DNA of 60,001 nucleotides from Planctomycetaceae bacterium (GTDB lineage Bacteria; Planctomycetota; Planctomycetia; Pirellulales; PNKZ01). Below, piece after piece: positions 1 to 7,946 of the stretch (its first letter is position 1; each line of letters starts with the position of its first letter). The notes under the pieces were generated by a model. It was not told the DNA's origin. It ran no database searches and was given only the letters and a program-made list of their open reading frames with translations. The translations under genes and the position numbers were made by a program. The DNA lies in contig JAEUIN010000153.1 in the NCBI GenBank assembly GCA_016793115.1, positions 1 to 60,001 of the forward strand. The letters are read 5' to 3'.

Positions 1-1562
1 GTCGTGTAGGTGCAGGTCTTCACACGTTGTTCCGGCACCATGCGGCAAGTCGTGTAGGTGCAGGTCTTCACGCGTTGCTCCGGAACCATCTTGCAGGTGG
101 TCCAAGTGCAGGTCTTGACGCGTTGTTCGGGCACCATCTTGCAGACCGTGTACGGAATCCGCTTCTCGCGGCATTCTTTCACGAGCTTGCAAGTCTTGTA
201 GCAGCAGGTCTTCACGCGTTGTTCGGGCACCATCTTGCAGACGGTGTACGAGCATTGCTTGACGCACTGCTCACGCACGTAGCGGACGCACGTGATTTGC
301 TTTTCACGCATTTCCGGAACCCAGACCTTCTTGCAGCAGCGAATCGGCGGGCACTGGACTTGGCACTTGCGTACCGCGCCCGGCTTGTAGACGCAGCGGC
401 AGCAGCACGGATCCCACACCCAGCAGCCCGGTTCGCGGACGCACTTGGTGATCACCGGACCCGGCTTCTCGCAGACTTGCGTTTCCCAACGGCCGCAGCA
501 GACCTGAACCGTCTTTGTTTCGCAGACCGGCTTGCAGACGGTGTAGCAGACGTCGCGGGTGCGGGTCTCCATCACCGGCTTGCAGACCGTGTAGCAAATA
601 TCCTTCGTGTGGGTCTCCCAAACCGGCTTGCAGACGGTGTAGTGGCACACTTTCTCGTGCGTCTCATAGACCGGCTTGCAAACGGTGTAGCAGATATCCT
701 TCGAATGGGTTTCGTAAACGGGCTTGCAGACCGTGTAGCAGATGTTCTTGGTGTGCGTCTCGTAGACCGGCTTGCAGACCGTGTAGCAAATGTTCTTGGT
801 GTGCGTCTGGTAGCACGGTTTGCAGACCGTGTAGCAGATGTTCTTGGTGTGCGTCTGATAGACGGGCTTGCAGACCGTATAGCAGATGTTCTTGGTATGG
901 GTTTCGTAGACCGGCTTGCAGACCGTGTAGCAGATGTTGCGCGTGTGCGTCTCATACACCGGCTTGCAGACCGTGTAGCAGATGTTGCGCGTGTGCGTCT
1001 GGTAGCAAGGTTTGCAAACGGTATAGCAAATGTTTCGCGTGTGAGTTTGATACACCGGCTTGCAGACCGTGTAGCAGACCTGACGCGTGTGCGTCTGGTA
1101 GACCGGCTTGCAGACCGTGTAGCAAATATTCTTCGTGTGCGTTTGGTAGACCGGCTTGCAGACGGTGTAGCAGACGTTGCGCGTCCGCGTTTCGTAGACC
1201 GGCTTGCAGACCGTGTAGTTCACCGTTCGGTAGTGCGTTTCGTAGACGGGCTTGCAGACCGTGTACTCGCAATTCCGGTAGCAAACTTCTTTGACGTAGT
1301 TCACACAGTTGATCGTTTTCGGTTCGCAAACGGTTTCATAGACCGTCTTGCAGCAGGTGTACTGCTTCTGCTCGTAAACGACTTCCTTGCAGGTCTTCAT
1401 GACCGTGTGACACTGCTTCTTGCAGCAGGCGTAGTCGACGGGGTCGCAACACGCCGTGCAAGATTTGTATCGGGCCGCGCCGCAATAGCTGGCGTCGGCG
1501 TCCCCGCTCCACATCGCAACTGCAAGTGCGATGAGCAACGGGATTCCCCGCAGCGCTCTCAT
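1..1562 (-). CDS. YTV-repeat Cys-rich secreted surface protein, 3' end outside window
   Basis: The reading frame stays open from ATG at 1562 to the left edge of the window, giving 520 codons with no stop, so the C-terminus is missing. The start is supported by an AGGAGG box about 11 nt upstream. The N-terminus is a signal peptide (MRAL..., hydrophobic stretch, small residues near residue 25). The central part is about 16 tandem 16-residue units of the type VYETHTKNICYTVCKP, matching the planctomycete YTV repeat family (PF07639). Nearer the left edge a second repeat type appears, with core CKMVPEQRVKTC. Cysteines recur at a fixed period, so a disulfide-rich rod or cell-wall layer protein is likely by analogy with known planctomycete YTV proteins. 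Exact function is unknown. The long reading frame on the opposite strand is a by-product of the repeat. Confidence 0.85.
   Translation of the reverse strand, partial: MRALRGIPLLIALAVAMWSGDADASYCGAARYKSCTACCDPVDYACCKKQCHTVMKTCKEVVYEQKQYTCCKTVYETVCEPKTINCVNYVKEVCYRNCEYTVCKPVYETHYRTVNYTVCKPVYETRTRNVCYTVCKPVYQTHTKNICYTVCKPVYQTHTRQVCYTVCKPVYQTHTRNICYTVCKPCYQTHTRNICYTVCKPVYETHTRNICYTVCKPVYETHTKNICYTVCKPVYQTHTKNICYTVCKPCYQTHTKNICYTVCKPVYETHTKNICYTVCKPVYETHSKDICYTVCKPVYETHEKVCHYTVCKPVWETHTKDICYTVCKPVMETRTRDVCYTVCKPVCETKTVQVCCGRWETQVCEKPGPVITKCVREPGCWVWDPCCCRCVYKPGAVRKCQVQCPPIRCCKKVWVPEMREKQITCVRYVREQCVKQCSYTVCKMVPEQRVKTCCYKTCKLVKECREKRIPYTVCKMVPEQRVKTCTWTTCKMVPEQRVKTCTYTTCRMVPEQRVKTCTYT
530..1275 (-). 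repeat. Tandem 48-bp coding repeat, about 16 copies
   Basis: Cores reading CTTGCAGAC or close variants on the + strand recur every 48 bp from about 531 to about 1251. Each unit encodes 16 residues ending in CYTVCKP. Units differ mainly at wobble positions and in the four residues after THT, which suggests expansion by slippage or unequal exchange with selection on the protein. Confidence 0.85.
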
Positions 1563-2078
1563 GGTGACACTCTCCTCCTGGAACGAACAAATTGTGGAAA
1601 TAGCCTGGACGACGAAATCGCTTCGTCTTAGCACTTTTCGGCTTGCCAACTCGACGTGCGTTAACTCAATTGCCTGTCTTGCTTGCATTGCCTGTGCAAA
1701 ACATAGGTCTCAGTTAGCGCAGGCCATCAAAGCGGTATAAGTCGAATCCGGCGACGTCGGACGGTGCCGACAGCCGTCGTTAAAACCGGCAAAAATTAAC
1801 AACCCTTGAATCCGCGGCCCGTGTGGAGTGAGACGCGCTCGGTGTTAGGCGTCGGCATTGAAGCGGTGCATTGAGGCCCCATGGGCTGAAAACGAAGCCG
1901 AGCGTTGGCGCTTCAGGTTTTTTTGCATTAGGCATGGTTGAGAGCATGTTCACCGGCCGGCCCCCTAGCGCCCCTCCATAATTGAGCCCCGAGCGGCGGC
2001 CGCTACGGCCGATGACTGCCAAGCGTCGGTGGGTTTCCGACATTTACCCCACCGGGGAATACGAAATCGGTTTCTTTT
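1563..2078. other. Intergenic region between divergent YTV and pilin genes
   Basis: No convincing gene is seen. The region should hold the YTV promoter on the minus strand, but I could not choose a clear -35/-10 pair. A weak hairpin (AGCG-TTGG-CGCT) followed by seven T lies at 1901-1924. No plus-strand gene precedes it, so its role is unclear. Confidence 0.4.
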
Positions 2079-2107
2079 TTGACCGGCTGATGTTTTCGAC
2101 CTACTAA
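2079..2107 (+). promoter_or_regulatory. Candidate sigma-70-type promoter for the pilin gene
   Basis: The elements are TTGACC, a 17-bp spacer and TACTAA. The predicted start is near 2114, leaving a 5' leader of about 145 nt before the ATG at 2259. This is assigned from consensus only. Confidence 0.45.
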
Positions 2108-2258
2108 ACCTTGTGTCCGCCAAATTCGCGGGATCACGGCTGCCCTCGGCGAGGCTTCTCCCCCTGCGCGAGTTGCATAAGAGCCGGGGCTCGCCGCCGG
2201 GCGTCACGAATTACGTCACCAGCCCAACTCAAAAATGTCCGCCACAAGGAACAGAGTC

Positions 2259-2705
2259 ATGTCGAAGGCCCGTAAGAGCAGCGGTTTCACGCTCGTCGAA
2301 GTTTTGATCGTGGTCGTGATCATGGCTATTCTTGCCGCCACGATCATTCCGCAGTTCTCCGACAGCACGAAGGACGCGAAGACCAACACCAGCAAGTTCA
2401 ATCTGCATACGATTCGTTCGCAGATCGAACTGTTTAAGTCGCAGCACGACGGCAAGGTGCCGTCCGACCTGCTCGACCTGACGAAGAAGACGAACTCGTC
2501 GGGCGTGGTCGGCACGACCTCGGCCTTCCCGTACGGCCCGTACTTGCAAGAACTCCCGGCCAACCCGTTCACGGGCAGCGCGAAGATCACGACGGCGGCT
2601 TCGAATCCGCCTGCCGCGGCGAGCGGTGCGACCGATGCCGGCTGGCTCTATCACGCGGCCTCGGGCGGCGTGTGGATCGACAACGCCGACTTGCTGACCG
2701 AATAA
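2259..2705 (+). CDS. Type IV prepilin / GspG-like pseudopilin
   Basis: This is a 148-residue protein whose N-terminus (MSKARKSSGFTLVEVLIVV) carries the class III prepilin peptidase site G^FTLVE followed by a 20-residue hydrophobic helix. The C-terminal part, with LPANPFTG and a final GGVWIDNADL-type segment, resembles GspG major pseudopilins that pack as a type II secretion pseudopilus. An upstream ATG at 2235 is in frame, but AAGGA at 2246-2250 lies 8 nt before the ATG at 2259, so the later start is preferred. The gene is monocistronic, with its own candidate promoter and a strong terminator. No secretion ATPase or outer-membrane secretin is nearby. Pilus or secretion function is inferred from the family. 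Confidence 0.85.
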   Translation: MSKARKSSGFTLVEVLIVVVIMAILAATIIPQFSDSTKDAKTNTSKFNLHTIRSQIELFKSQHDGKVPSDLLDLTKKTNSSGVVGTTSAFPYGPYLQELPANPFTGSAKITTAASNPPAAASGATDAGWLYHAASGGVWIDNADLLTE

Positions 2706-2774
2706 GTCTGATTTGGGCGTAGCCACGGGCCCGCGAGGTTTGCGGCGCCGGTCGAGCCAAGCCCGACGCAAGAG

Positions 2775-2809
2775 AGCCCTTCGGCCGAGAAATCGGTCGA
2801 AGGGCTTTT
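2775..2809 (+). terminator. Rho-independent terminator after pilin gene
   Basis: A 14-bp stem (left arm AGCCCTTCGGCCGA, one G-T wobble) closes a GAAA tetraloop and is followed by TTTTG. It lies 70 bp after the pilin stop codon and before rex. Confidence 0.85.
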
Positions 2810-2959
2810 GTCTGCGCCGGCGCGACTGACGCGCCGGGAACCTCAGCGACCTGAGCCGTTCCCGCCACTTGTCGCTGGGAGCCAGTTCGGCTAGAAAATC
2901 GTCGCAACCAGTTGTCACGTCGAGGGCTGCGTGTTGCGTGCCTCGCACCGCGGGCGGTC

Positions 2960-3631
2960 ATGTCGGAACCCGAGCAAAAATCAGGCGGCGACGGCGGCGA
3001 TTCGACGGTCCCCAAGGCCGTCGTCAGTCGTTTGAGCCTCTATTTGCGCCAGCTCCAGCAAGGCGTTCGCGACGGCCAGGCGACCATCAGCTCGAAAGAA
3101 TTAGGCCGGCTGTTGGGCTTCACCGACGCGCAGGTGCGCAAAGACCTCGCGTATTTCGGCCATTTCGGCTATCCGGGCATCGGCTATCGGTGCGATGAAC
3201 TGATTTCGGCGATTAAGAAGATCTTGGGCACCGATCAGCAATGGCCGGTCGCGCTCGTCGGCGTCGGTAACCTGGGGCGAGCGTTGATCGGCTACAAGGG
3301 ATTCGCTCAGCGCGGCTTTCGCATTGTGGCCGCGTTCGACAATGCCCAGGAAACCGTGGGAACGGAGATCGACGGCGTCCGTATTCACCACTTAGACAGC
3401 TTGCCGGAAGTGGCCCGAGAAAATAAGATACGGCTCGGCATGATCGCCGTGCCGGTCGGGGCCGCTCAAGCGGTCGCCGATCGACTCGTCGCGGTCGGAG
3501 TCGAGGGGATCTTGAACTTTGCCCCGGTCACGATCAACCTCCCCGGGGGGGTGAGTCAAGTCGGCGTCGATTTGGCGATCGAACTGGAGCAACTCACGTT
3601 CTCGGTCGTCAATCGCGGAACTGCGACCTAA
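2960..3631 (+). CDS. rex: Redox-sensing transcriptional repressor Rex
   Basis: Rex proteins bind DNA through an N-terminal winged helix and release it when a C-terminal Rossmann domain senses a high NADH/NAD+ ratio. The 223-residue product has a winged-helix region around residues 20-85 (AVVSRLSLYLRQLQ, ELGRLLGFTDAQVRKDL, HFGYPGIGY) and a dinucleotide-binding GVGNLGRAL near residue 100. Family length is about 210 residues. I chose ATG 2960 because the 16 residues before it in the open frame are arginine-rich and unlike the family. No clear ribosome binding site is visible. The gene stands alone between the pilin terminator and tRNA-Gln. Confidence 0.93.
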   Translation: MSEPEQKSGGDGGDSTVPKAVVSRLSLYLRQLQQGVRDGQATISSKELGRLLGFTDAQVRKDLAYFGHFGYPGIGYRCDELISAIKKILGTDQQWPVALVGVGNLGRALIGYKGFAQRGFRIVAAFDNAQETVGTEIDGVRIHHLDSLPEVARENKIRLGMIAVPVGAAQAVADRLVAVGVEGILNFAPVTINLPGGVSQVGVDLAIELEQLTFSVVNRGTAT

Positions 3632-3670
3632 CGAGCGCCGCCTGACGCCGGCCGACAACTCCCCGAACTA

Positions 3671-3686
3671 AAACAATGGATTGTTT
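3671..3686. other. Small inverted repeat after rex
   Basis: AAACAAT-GG-ATTGTTT is a perfect 7-bp inverted repeat 40 bp after the rex stop. Its half-sites are inverted relative to the usual Rex operator (TTGTTA...TAACAA), so it is more likely a weak transcript end than a Rex site. Confidence 0.3.
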
Positions 3687-3696
3687 GTCTGACTGG

Positions 3697-3708
3697 CTAG
3701 CGCCTAGC
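3697..3708 (+). repeat. CTAGCGCCTAGC intergenic motif
   Basis: Followed by tandem AACGCCT heptamers up to 3727. The minus strand at 57732-57743 has the same 12-mer with similar flanks, so this is a dispersed intergenic repeat. Confidence 0.5.
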
Positions 3709-3734
3709 AACTAACGCCTAACGCCTGCCCGCGG

Positions 3735-3805
3735 TACCCGATGGTGTAATGGTAACACTGGAGATTTTGGCTCTCCCATTCTAGGTTCGAATCCTAGTCG
3801 GGTAG
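3735..3805 (+). tRNA. tRNA-Gln (anticodon TTG)
   Basis: This is a 71-nt cloverleaf. The acceptor stem TACCCGA/TCGGGTA pairs fully, the anticodon stem is GGAGA/TCTCC with loop TTTTGGC (anticodon TTG), and the T arm is CTAGG-TTCGAAT-CCTAG. CCA is not encoded. A terminator follows directly. Confidence 0.97.
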
Positions 3806-3813
3806 TTTTCGCG

Positions 3814-3850
3814 AAAGCCCTGCGTTTCTTCGGAAGCGCAGGGCTTTTTT
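3814..3850 (+). terminator. Rho-independent terminator after tRNA-Gln
   Basis: The stem AAAGCCCTGCG/CGCAGGGCTTT is extended by a short TTTC/GAAG helix around a TTCG loop and ends in a run of T. Confidence 0.88.
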
Positions 3851-3887
3851 GTTCGGCGGCCGCCGCTCGCAAATCAACGACTCGTTC

Positions 3888-4496
3888 TCAGCGGGCCCGC
3901 ACGCCGTCGTCGCGGCAGATCACGTTCCACTGGCGGATGATCGGCTCCGAGCGATTGTGATCGTAGGTCAGTTCGCTGAGGCTCGTGGTGCTAAGCACGA
4001 ACAACCCGCCGGCAACCGGCGGCAGGTCGAGCCAGCGGGCGGTGAACATTCGCAAAAAGTGGCCGCTCGAAAACAGCAGCACATTGCCGTCGACGGCCCG
4101 CGCTTTGCGCACCATGCGATCGGCCCGCTCGGCGACGTCGGCAGGCGACTCACCACCGGGGCACCCGTGGCGAAAGAGTTGCCAATCGGGCCGCGCCGCC
4201 AGAATGTCGAAGGTGCGCAGCCCCTCGTAATCGCCGTAGTCCCATTCGACGAGATCGCCGTCGATTTCGGCCTGCTTCGCAAACCCGGCCAACTCGCAGG
4301 TTCGCCGCGCCCGCTGCAGCGGACTCGCGAACACTTTCGCGAGCGGCAACCTTTGTAACCGCTCGCCGATCTGCGTCGCATCGTGCTCGCCGTGCGGCGT
4401 GAGCGGGATATCCGTTAACCCGGTGTGCTTGCCGGTGAGGCTCCACTCGGTTTCGCCGTGACGCACGATAAAGACGATCGGCTGGGCTTCGCTCAC
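3888..4496 (-). CDS. Histidine phosphatase family protein (phosphoglycerate mutase-like)
   Basis: The 202-residue protein opens with IVFIVRHGETEWS. The RHGE box supplies the phospho-accepting histidine of the branch-1 histidine phosphatase superfamily. The second catalytic histidine fits SSGHFLRM near residue 140. An acidic YGDYEG stretch near residue 90 matches the substrate-side segment seen in cofactor-dependent phosphatases and mutases. The length fits small phosphatases (CobC/GpmB-like) better than glycolytic GpmA. Substrate cannot be read from sequence. It lies 32 bp downstream of the GlmM-type mutase on the same strand, so the two may be co-transcribed, which hints at a phosphosugar or phosphometabolite substrate. 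Confidence 0.87.
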   Translation of the reverse strand: MSEAQPIVFIVRHGETEWSLTGKHTGLTDIPLTPHGEHDATQIGERLQRLPLAKVFASPLQRARRTCELAGFAKQAEIDGDLVEWDYGDYEGLRTFDILAARPDWQLFRHGCPGGESPADVAERADRMVRKARAVDGNVLLFSSGHFLRMFTARWLDLPPVAGGLFVLSTTSLSELTYDHNRSEPIIRQWNVICRDDGVRAR

Positions 4497-4528
4497 GGAA
4501 AATCACCGGGTTGTGGCGTGCCGACGAA

Positions 4529-5872
4529 TTAAACGTTTCTCAAAACCGCTAAGGTCTCATCGCACAATCGTTGGGCTTCCGCCGCGGTCGGCGCTTCGGC
4601 TATCGCGCGGACGATCGGTTCGGTGTTGCTGGCACGCACCAGCAGCCATTTGCCGGGCCAATCAAGTCGCAGCCCGTCGAGATCGTCGAATTTCGCTTCG
4701 GCGAAATGCTTGCGGACGGCGGCGAGGCCGGCCGAGAGCTTGTCCGGCGCGAGCGTCATCTTGGTTTTGACGATCTCATACTTCGGCAATTCGCCGGCCC
4801 AGCGGCTGAGCGTGGTTTGCCGCTGAGCGAGACCGTCGAGCACCAAGGCCATGCCGATGAAGCTGTCGCGCACGTAGACGATCCGTGGATCGATCGCGCC
4901 GCCGTTCCCTTCGCCGCCGATCACCGCTCCGCGGGCGATCATCTCGGCCGTGACGTTCGCCTCGCCGACGGCCGAGCGCGAGAACGGCACCTTGTATTTC
5001 GCCGCGAGGTCTTCCGTCATGCGACTCGTGGAACAGTTGGTGACGACCGGTCCGGGAGTTTTCGCCAGCACATGATCGACGCACAGAGCGAGCGTGTATT
5101 CCTCGCCGATATAGCGGCCCGCTTCGTCGACCAGTGCGAGCCGATCGGCGTCGGGGTCTTGGCAGAAGCCGATATCGGCGCCGCACTTGGCGACGTCGCC
5201 CATCACGCCGGCGAGGTTCTCGGCCGTCGGTTCCGGCGGGTGTGCGAAGCGGCCGTCGGGCGTGCCGCCGCGGAGTTCGATCGCGCAGCCGAGTGCTTCC
5301 AACAGCCGCACGCCGAGGACGCTCCCGGAGCCGTGATTGGCGTCGAGCAGCACCTTAAACTTGCGTTTGCGAATCGCCGCGACATCGACGGCCGCGAGCA
5401 CCTTCGCGAGATGGGCCGCAGTCGTGTCGGCGATCGGATGCACCTGGCCGAGCTTATCGAACGGCGCCCACGCGACCCGGCCGGCGCGATAAGCCTCGAC
5501 GACCTTCTGCCCGGCCGCGGCGGAGACCACGCGCCCTTCGCCGGAGAACAGTTTGATGCCGTTGTAAGGCGGCGGGTTGTGGCTGGCCGAGATTTGCACG
5601 CCGCCTGCCGCGCGGCGATCGACGACGAGGATGCCGGTCGTCGGCGTGGCCGCGATGCCGCCGTCGAGGCAATCGCGCCCGCAGGCGACGACGGCCGAGC
5701 GAACGGCGTCGGCCAGCATCGGGCCGGTCGTGCGCCCGTCGCGCGTGACGACGATCGGGCCGGGCGGCAACGTTTCGGCGAAGGCGGCGACGTAGCGAAC
5801 GGCCGTTTCCGGCGACAGGCTTTCGCCGACGATCCCGCGCAGTCCACTGACGCTAATTATGGGTTCTTTCAT
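4529..5872 (-). CDS. glmM: Phosphoglucosamine mutase / phosphomannomutase family enzyme
   Basis: This alpha-D-phosphohexomutase has all four signature loops: phosphoserine loop ISASHNPPPYNG near residue 95, metal loop DPDADRL near 240, sugar loop GGEGNGG near 320, and phosphate-binding RASNTEP near 415. At 447 residues it is of GlmM/ManB size. GlmM makes glucosamine-1-phosphate for UDP-GlcNAc. The sugar loop GEGNGG is also typical of broad-specificity PMM/PGM enzymes, so the exact sugar is uncertain. The start at 5872 (MKEPIISVSGLRGIVGES) removes a 57-residue non-homologous extension from the open frame. It is divergent from the second mutase, with 149 bp between the starts. GlmS is encoded elsewhere in the window. 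Confidence 0.85.
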   Translation of the reverse strand: MKEPIISVSGLRGIVGESLSPETAVRYVAAFAETLPPGPIVVTRDGRTTGPMLADAVRSAVVACGRDCLDGGIAATPTTGILVVDRRAAGGVQISASHNPPPYNGIKLFSGEGRVVSAAAGQKVVEAYRAGRVAWAPFDKLGQVHPIADTTAAHLAKVLAAVDVAAIRKRKFKVLLDANHGSGSVLGVRLLEALGCAIELRGGTPDGRFAHPPEPTAENLAGVMGDVAKCGADIGFCQDPDADRLALVDEAGRYIGEEYTLALCVDHVLAKTPGPVVTNCSTSRMTEDLAAKYKVPFSRSAVGEANVTAEMIARGAVIGGEGNGGAIDPRIVYVRDSFIGMALVLDGLAQRQTTLSRWAGELPKYEIVKTKMTLAPDKLSAGLAAVRKHFAEAKFDDLDGLRLDWPGKWLLVRASNTEPIVRAIAEAPTAAEAQRLCDETLAVLRNV

Positions 5873-6021
5873 GCGGGAAGTATTGCGAACCGCGGAAATC
5901 TCGGCAACGGAGATTGCCGGCCGGACTTCGCCCAACGATGTTTTCGGTGCCTTGGCCGGCGAGCCGCGATTCGTCACAATGGCGGCGAAATCATCTCTCG
6001 CTTGGAGGTTCCATCCGCAAC

Positions 6022-7830
6022 ATGTCGCTCGATCTTGCCGCACTCACCACGGCTGTTCAGAAAGCCGTCGCCGAAGGAAAGCTCACTCAGCCCGCCGCCG
6101 ACAATATTCGCATTTGGCTGAACGAGCCGCGCTACGCCGGCTATGCCGAATCGGTGGCCGAACACATCGCCGGCGGCATGTGGAAGCAGCTCGACGACGC
6201 GTTTTGGACGGTCATTCCGTTCGGCACCGGCGGGCGGCGCGGCAAGATGTACCCGATCGGCTGCAATGCGATTAACGACCGCACGATCGGCGAGAGCGCA
6301 CAAGGCTTGGCGACGTATGTGAAGAAGAGCGTCGCGCCCGGCACGAACATGGCTTGTGCGATCGGTTACGACACGCGGCACCGCTCGCGCGAGTTCGCCG
6401 AGTTGTGCGCCGAGGTGATGGTGGCCAACGGCTTTCAGGTGTACTTCCTCGACGGCTACCGCAGCACGCCCGAGGTTTCGTACACGGTGCGCTATAAGAA
6501 TTGCTGCTGCGGCATCATGGTGACGGCGAGCCACAACCCGCCGAGCGACAACGCCGTGAAGGCCTATTGGGCCGGCGGCGTGCAGGTGTTGCCGCCGCAC
6601 GATAAAGGGGTGATCAACGAAGTGATGGCCTGCGAGGCCATCGCACGCACGCCTTTCGCCGAGGCGGTGAAGGCGGGCAAAGTGACGTTCTGCCAAGAAG
6701 AGTGCGACGCTTCTTACATTCAAGCCGTGCTGTCGCAAAGCTTCGCCGGTCCCCGCGATCTGAAGATCATCTATTCGCCGCTGCACGGCGTCGGCGCGGC
6801 GACGGTGATGCCGATTCTCGAACGTGACGGGTTCAAAAACGTCGAGCTTTTCGGTCCACATGCCGAACCGAACGGCGACTTTCCGAACGTGCCGGGACAC
6901 GTGTCGAACCCGGAGAACCCGCAAGTGTTCGACGCCATGATCGAGCGCGCCAAGCAAACCGTGGCCGACATCATCTTGGCGACCGATCCCGACGCCGACC
7001 GCGTCGGCGTGGCCGCGCAGCTGACTCCGGGGGGAGCTTGGAAGACGATCAACGGCAACCAGATCGGCGTGCTGCTTGTCGACTACGTGCTCGAGCGCCG
7101 CAAGGCGGCCGGCTCGCTGGGGCCGCAAAACTACGTCGTCAAAACGCTCGTGACGACGGAGATGATCCGCCGCATCGCCGACAGCTACGGCGTGAAGACG
7201 ATGGGCAACCTGCACGTCGGCTTCAAGTGGATCGGCCGCACGATCGACGCCGAAGGACCCGCCGGCTTCGTGTTCGGCTCGGAAGAGTCGCACGGATATT
7301 TGACCGGCGTGCATGCTCGCGATAAAGACGCCGCGGTGGCCGCGATGTTGCTGGCGGAGTTGGCGGCGCGTGTCAAAGCGGAAGGAAAGACGCTGCACCA
7401 GAAACTGGAGTCGCTCTCCTGGCAACATGGCTGCCATGTCGAACGGCTCTACAACCAGAGCCTGCCGGGAAGCGAAGGGATGGCGACGATGCGAAAGCTT
7501 ATGGAGAAGCTCCGCACGGCGCCGCCGAAAACGCTGGGCGGCTTGAAAGTGCGGCAGGCTCGCGACTTCCTCACGCTGACGACGAAGACGCCGACCGGCG
7601 AGACCAAGCCGCTCGACGCCGAGAAGGCCGATATGATCATGCTCGACTTCGAGCAAGAGGGGAACTACGTCGCCGTGCGGCCGTCGGGCACGGAGCCGAA
7701 GGTGAAGTACTACATGTTCGCCTACGAGCCGGCCGAGCAGTTGGCGAATCTCGACGACACCCAGGCCGAACTCGAAGCCCGGCTGACGGCGATCGAGAAA
7801 GATTTCCAAGCGTTGGCGGCATCGCTGTAA
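6022..7830 (+). CDS. Phosphoglucomutase-type phosphohexomutase (PgcA/PGM2-like)
   Basis: The 602-residue enzyme belongs to the same superfamily as its divergent neighbour but to the longer PgcA/PGM2-like class. It carries TASHNPPSDNAVKAYW with the phosphoserine, the metal loop DPDADRVGVA, the sugar-binding GSEESHGYL (typical of glucose-1-phosphate/glucose-6-phosphate interconversion) and the phosphate loop RPSGTEPKVKYY near the C-terminus. I start it at ATG 6022 (MSLDLAALTTAVQKAV). The 36 codons upstream in frame overlap the neighbouring promoter and look unlike the family. GGAGG lies about 13 nt before this ATG, rather far. The gene ends in a palindromic element shared with the convergent epimerase gene. 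Confidence 0.88.
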   Translation: MSLDLAALTTAVQKAVAEGKLTQPAADNIRIWLNEPRYAGYAESVAEHIAGGMWKQLDDAFWTVIPFGTGGRRGKMYPIGCNAINDRTIGESAQGLATYVKKSVAPGTNMACAIGYDTRHRSREFAELCAEVMVANGFQVYFLDGYRSTPEVSYTVRYKNCCCGIMVTASHNPPSDNAVKAYWAGGVQVLPPHDKGVINEVMACEAIARTPFAEAVKAGKVTFCQEECDASYIQAVLSQSFAGPRDLKIIYSPLHGVGAATVMPILERDGFKNVELFGPHAEPNGDFPNVPGHVSNPENPQVFDAMIERAKQTVADIILATDPDADRVGVAAQLTPGGAWKTINGNQIGVLLVDYVLERRKAAGSLGPQNYVVKTLVTTEMIRRIADSYGVKTMGNLHVGFKWIGRTIDAEGPAGFVFGSEESHGYLTGVHARDKDAAVAAMLLAELAARVKAEGKTLHQKLESLSWQHGCHVERLYNQSLPGSEGMATMRKLMEKLRTAPPKTLGGLKVRQARDFLTLTTKTPTGETKPLDAEKADMIMLDFEQEGNYVAVRPSGTEPKVKYYMFAYEPAEQLANLDDTQAELEARLTAIEKDFQALAASL

Positions 7831-7840
7831 GTTTCGGAAG

Positions 7841-7925
7841 GCGAGCGGCGGGGTTGATCCCCGCCGTCGGTTCCCCGTACTTTTCAGCCAAAACGAAGAC
7901 GGCGGGCATAAAGCCCGCCGCTCGC
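7841..7925. repeat. Double-hairpin extragenic palindrome between convergent genes
   Basis: Outer 12-bp arms GCGAGCGGCGGG and CCCGCCGCTCGC are perfect complements. Inside are two hairpins, GGCGGGG-TTGAT-CCCCGCC and GGCGGGC-ATAAA-GCCCGCC. Placed 10 bp after the mutase stop and before the convergent epimerase, it probably acts as a bidirectional transcription end or is a REP-like element. Confidence 0.7.
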
Positions 7926-7946
7926 TGAAACCTACCGATCTCGAAC

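Noticed and set aside
530..1275. CRISPR array or regulatory repeat
   Set aside because: The 48-bp period has no spacers and encodes a regular 16-residue unit.
27..1631. Long plus-strand frame with ADRVADV-type repeats
   Set aside because: It is the antisense of the YTV repeats. The minus strand has a signal peptide, a ribosome binding site and a known repeat family, and runs off the window.
1901..1924. Terminator hairpin before the pilin promoter
   Set aside because: The stem is only 4 bp and there is no plus-strand gene upstream for it to serve.
3671..3686. Rex operator
   Set aside because: Half-site order is opposite to the Rex consensus and it lies after, not before, the gene.
4571..6121. 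Plus-strand frame of 516 codons
   Set aside because: Antisense shadow of the GlmM-type gene, which has all four catalytic loops.
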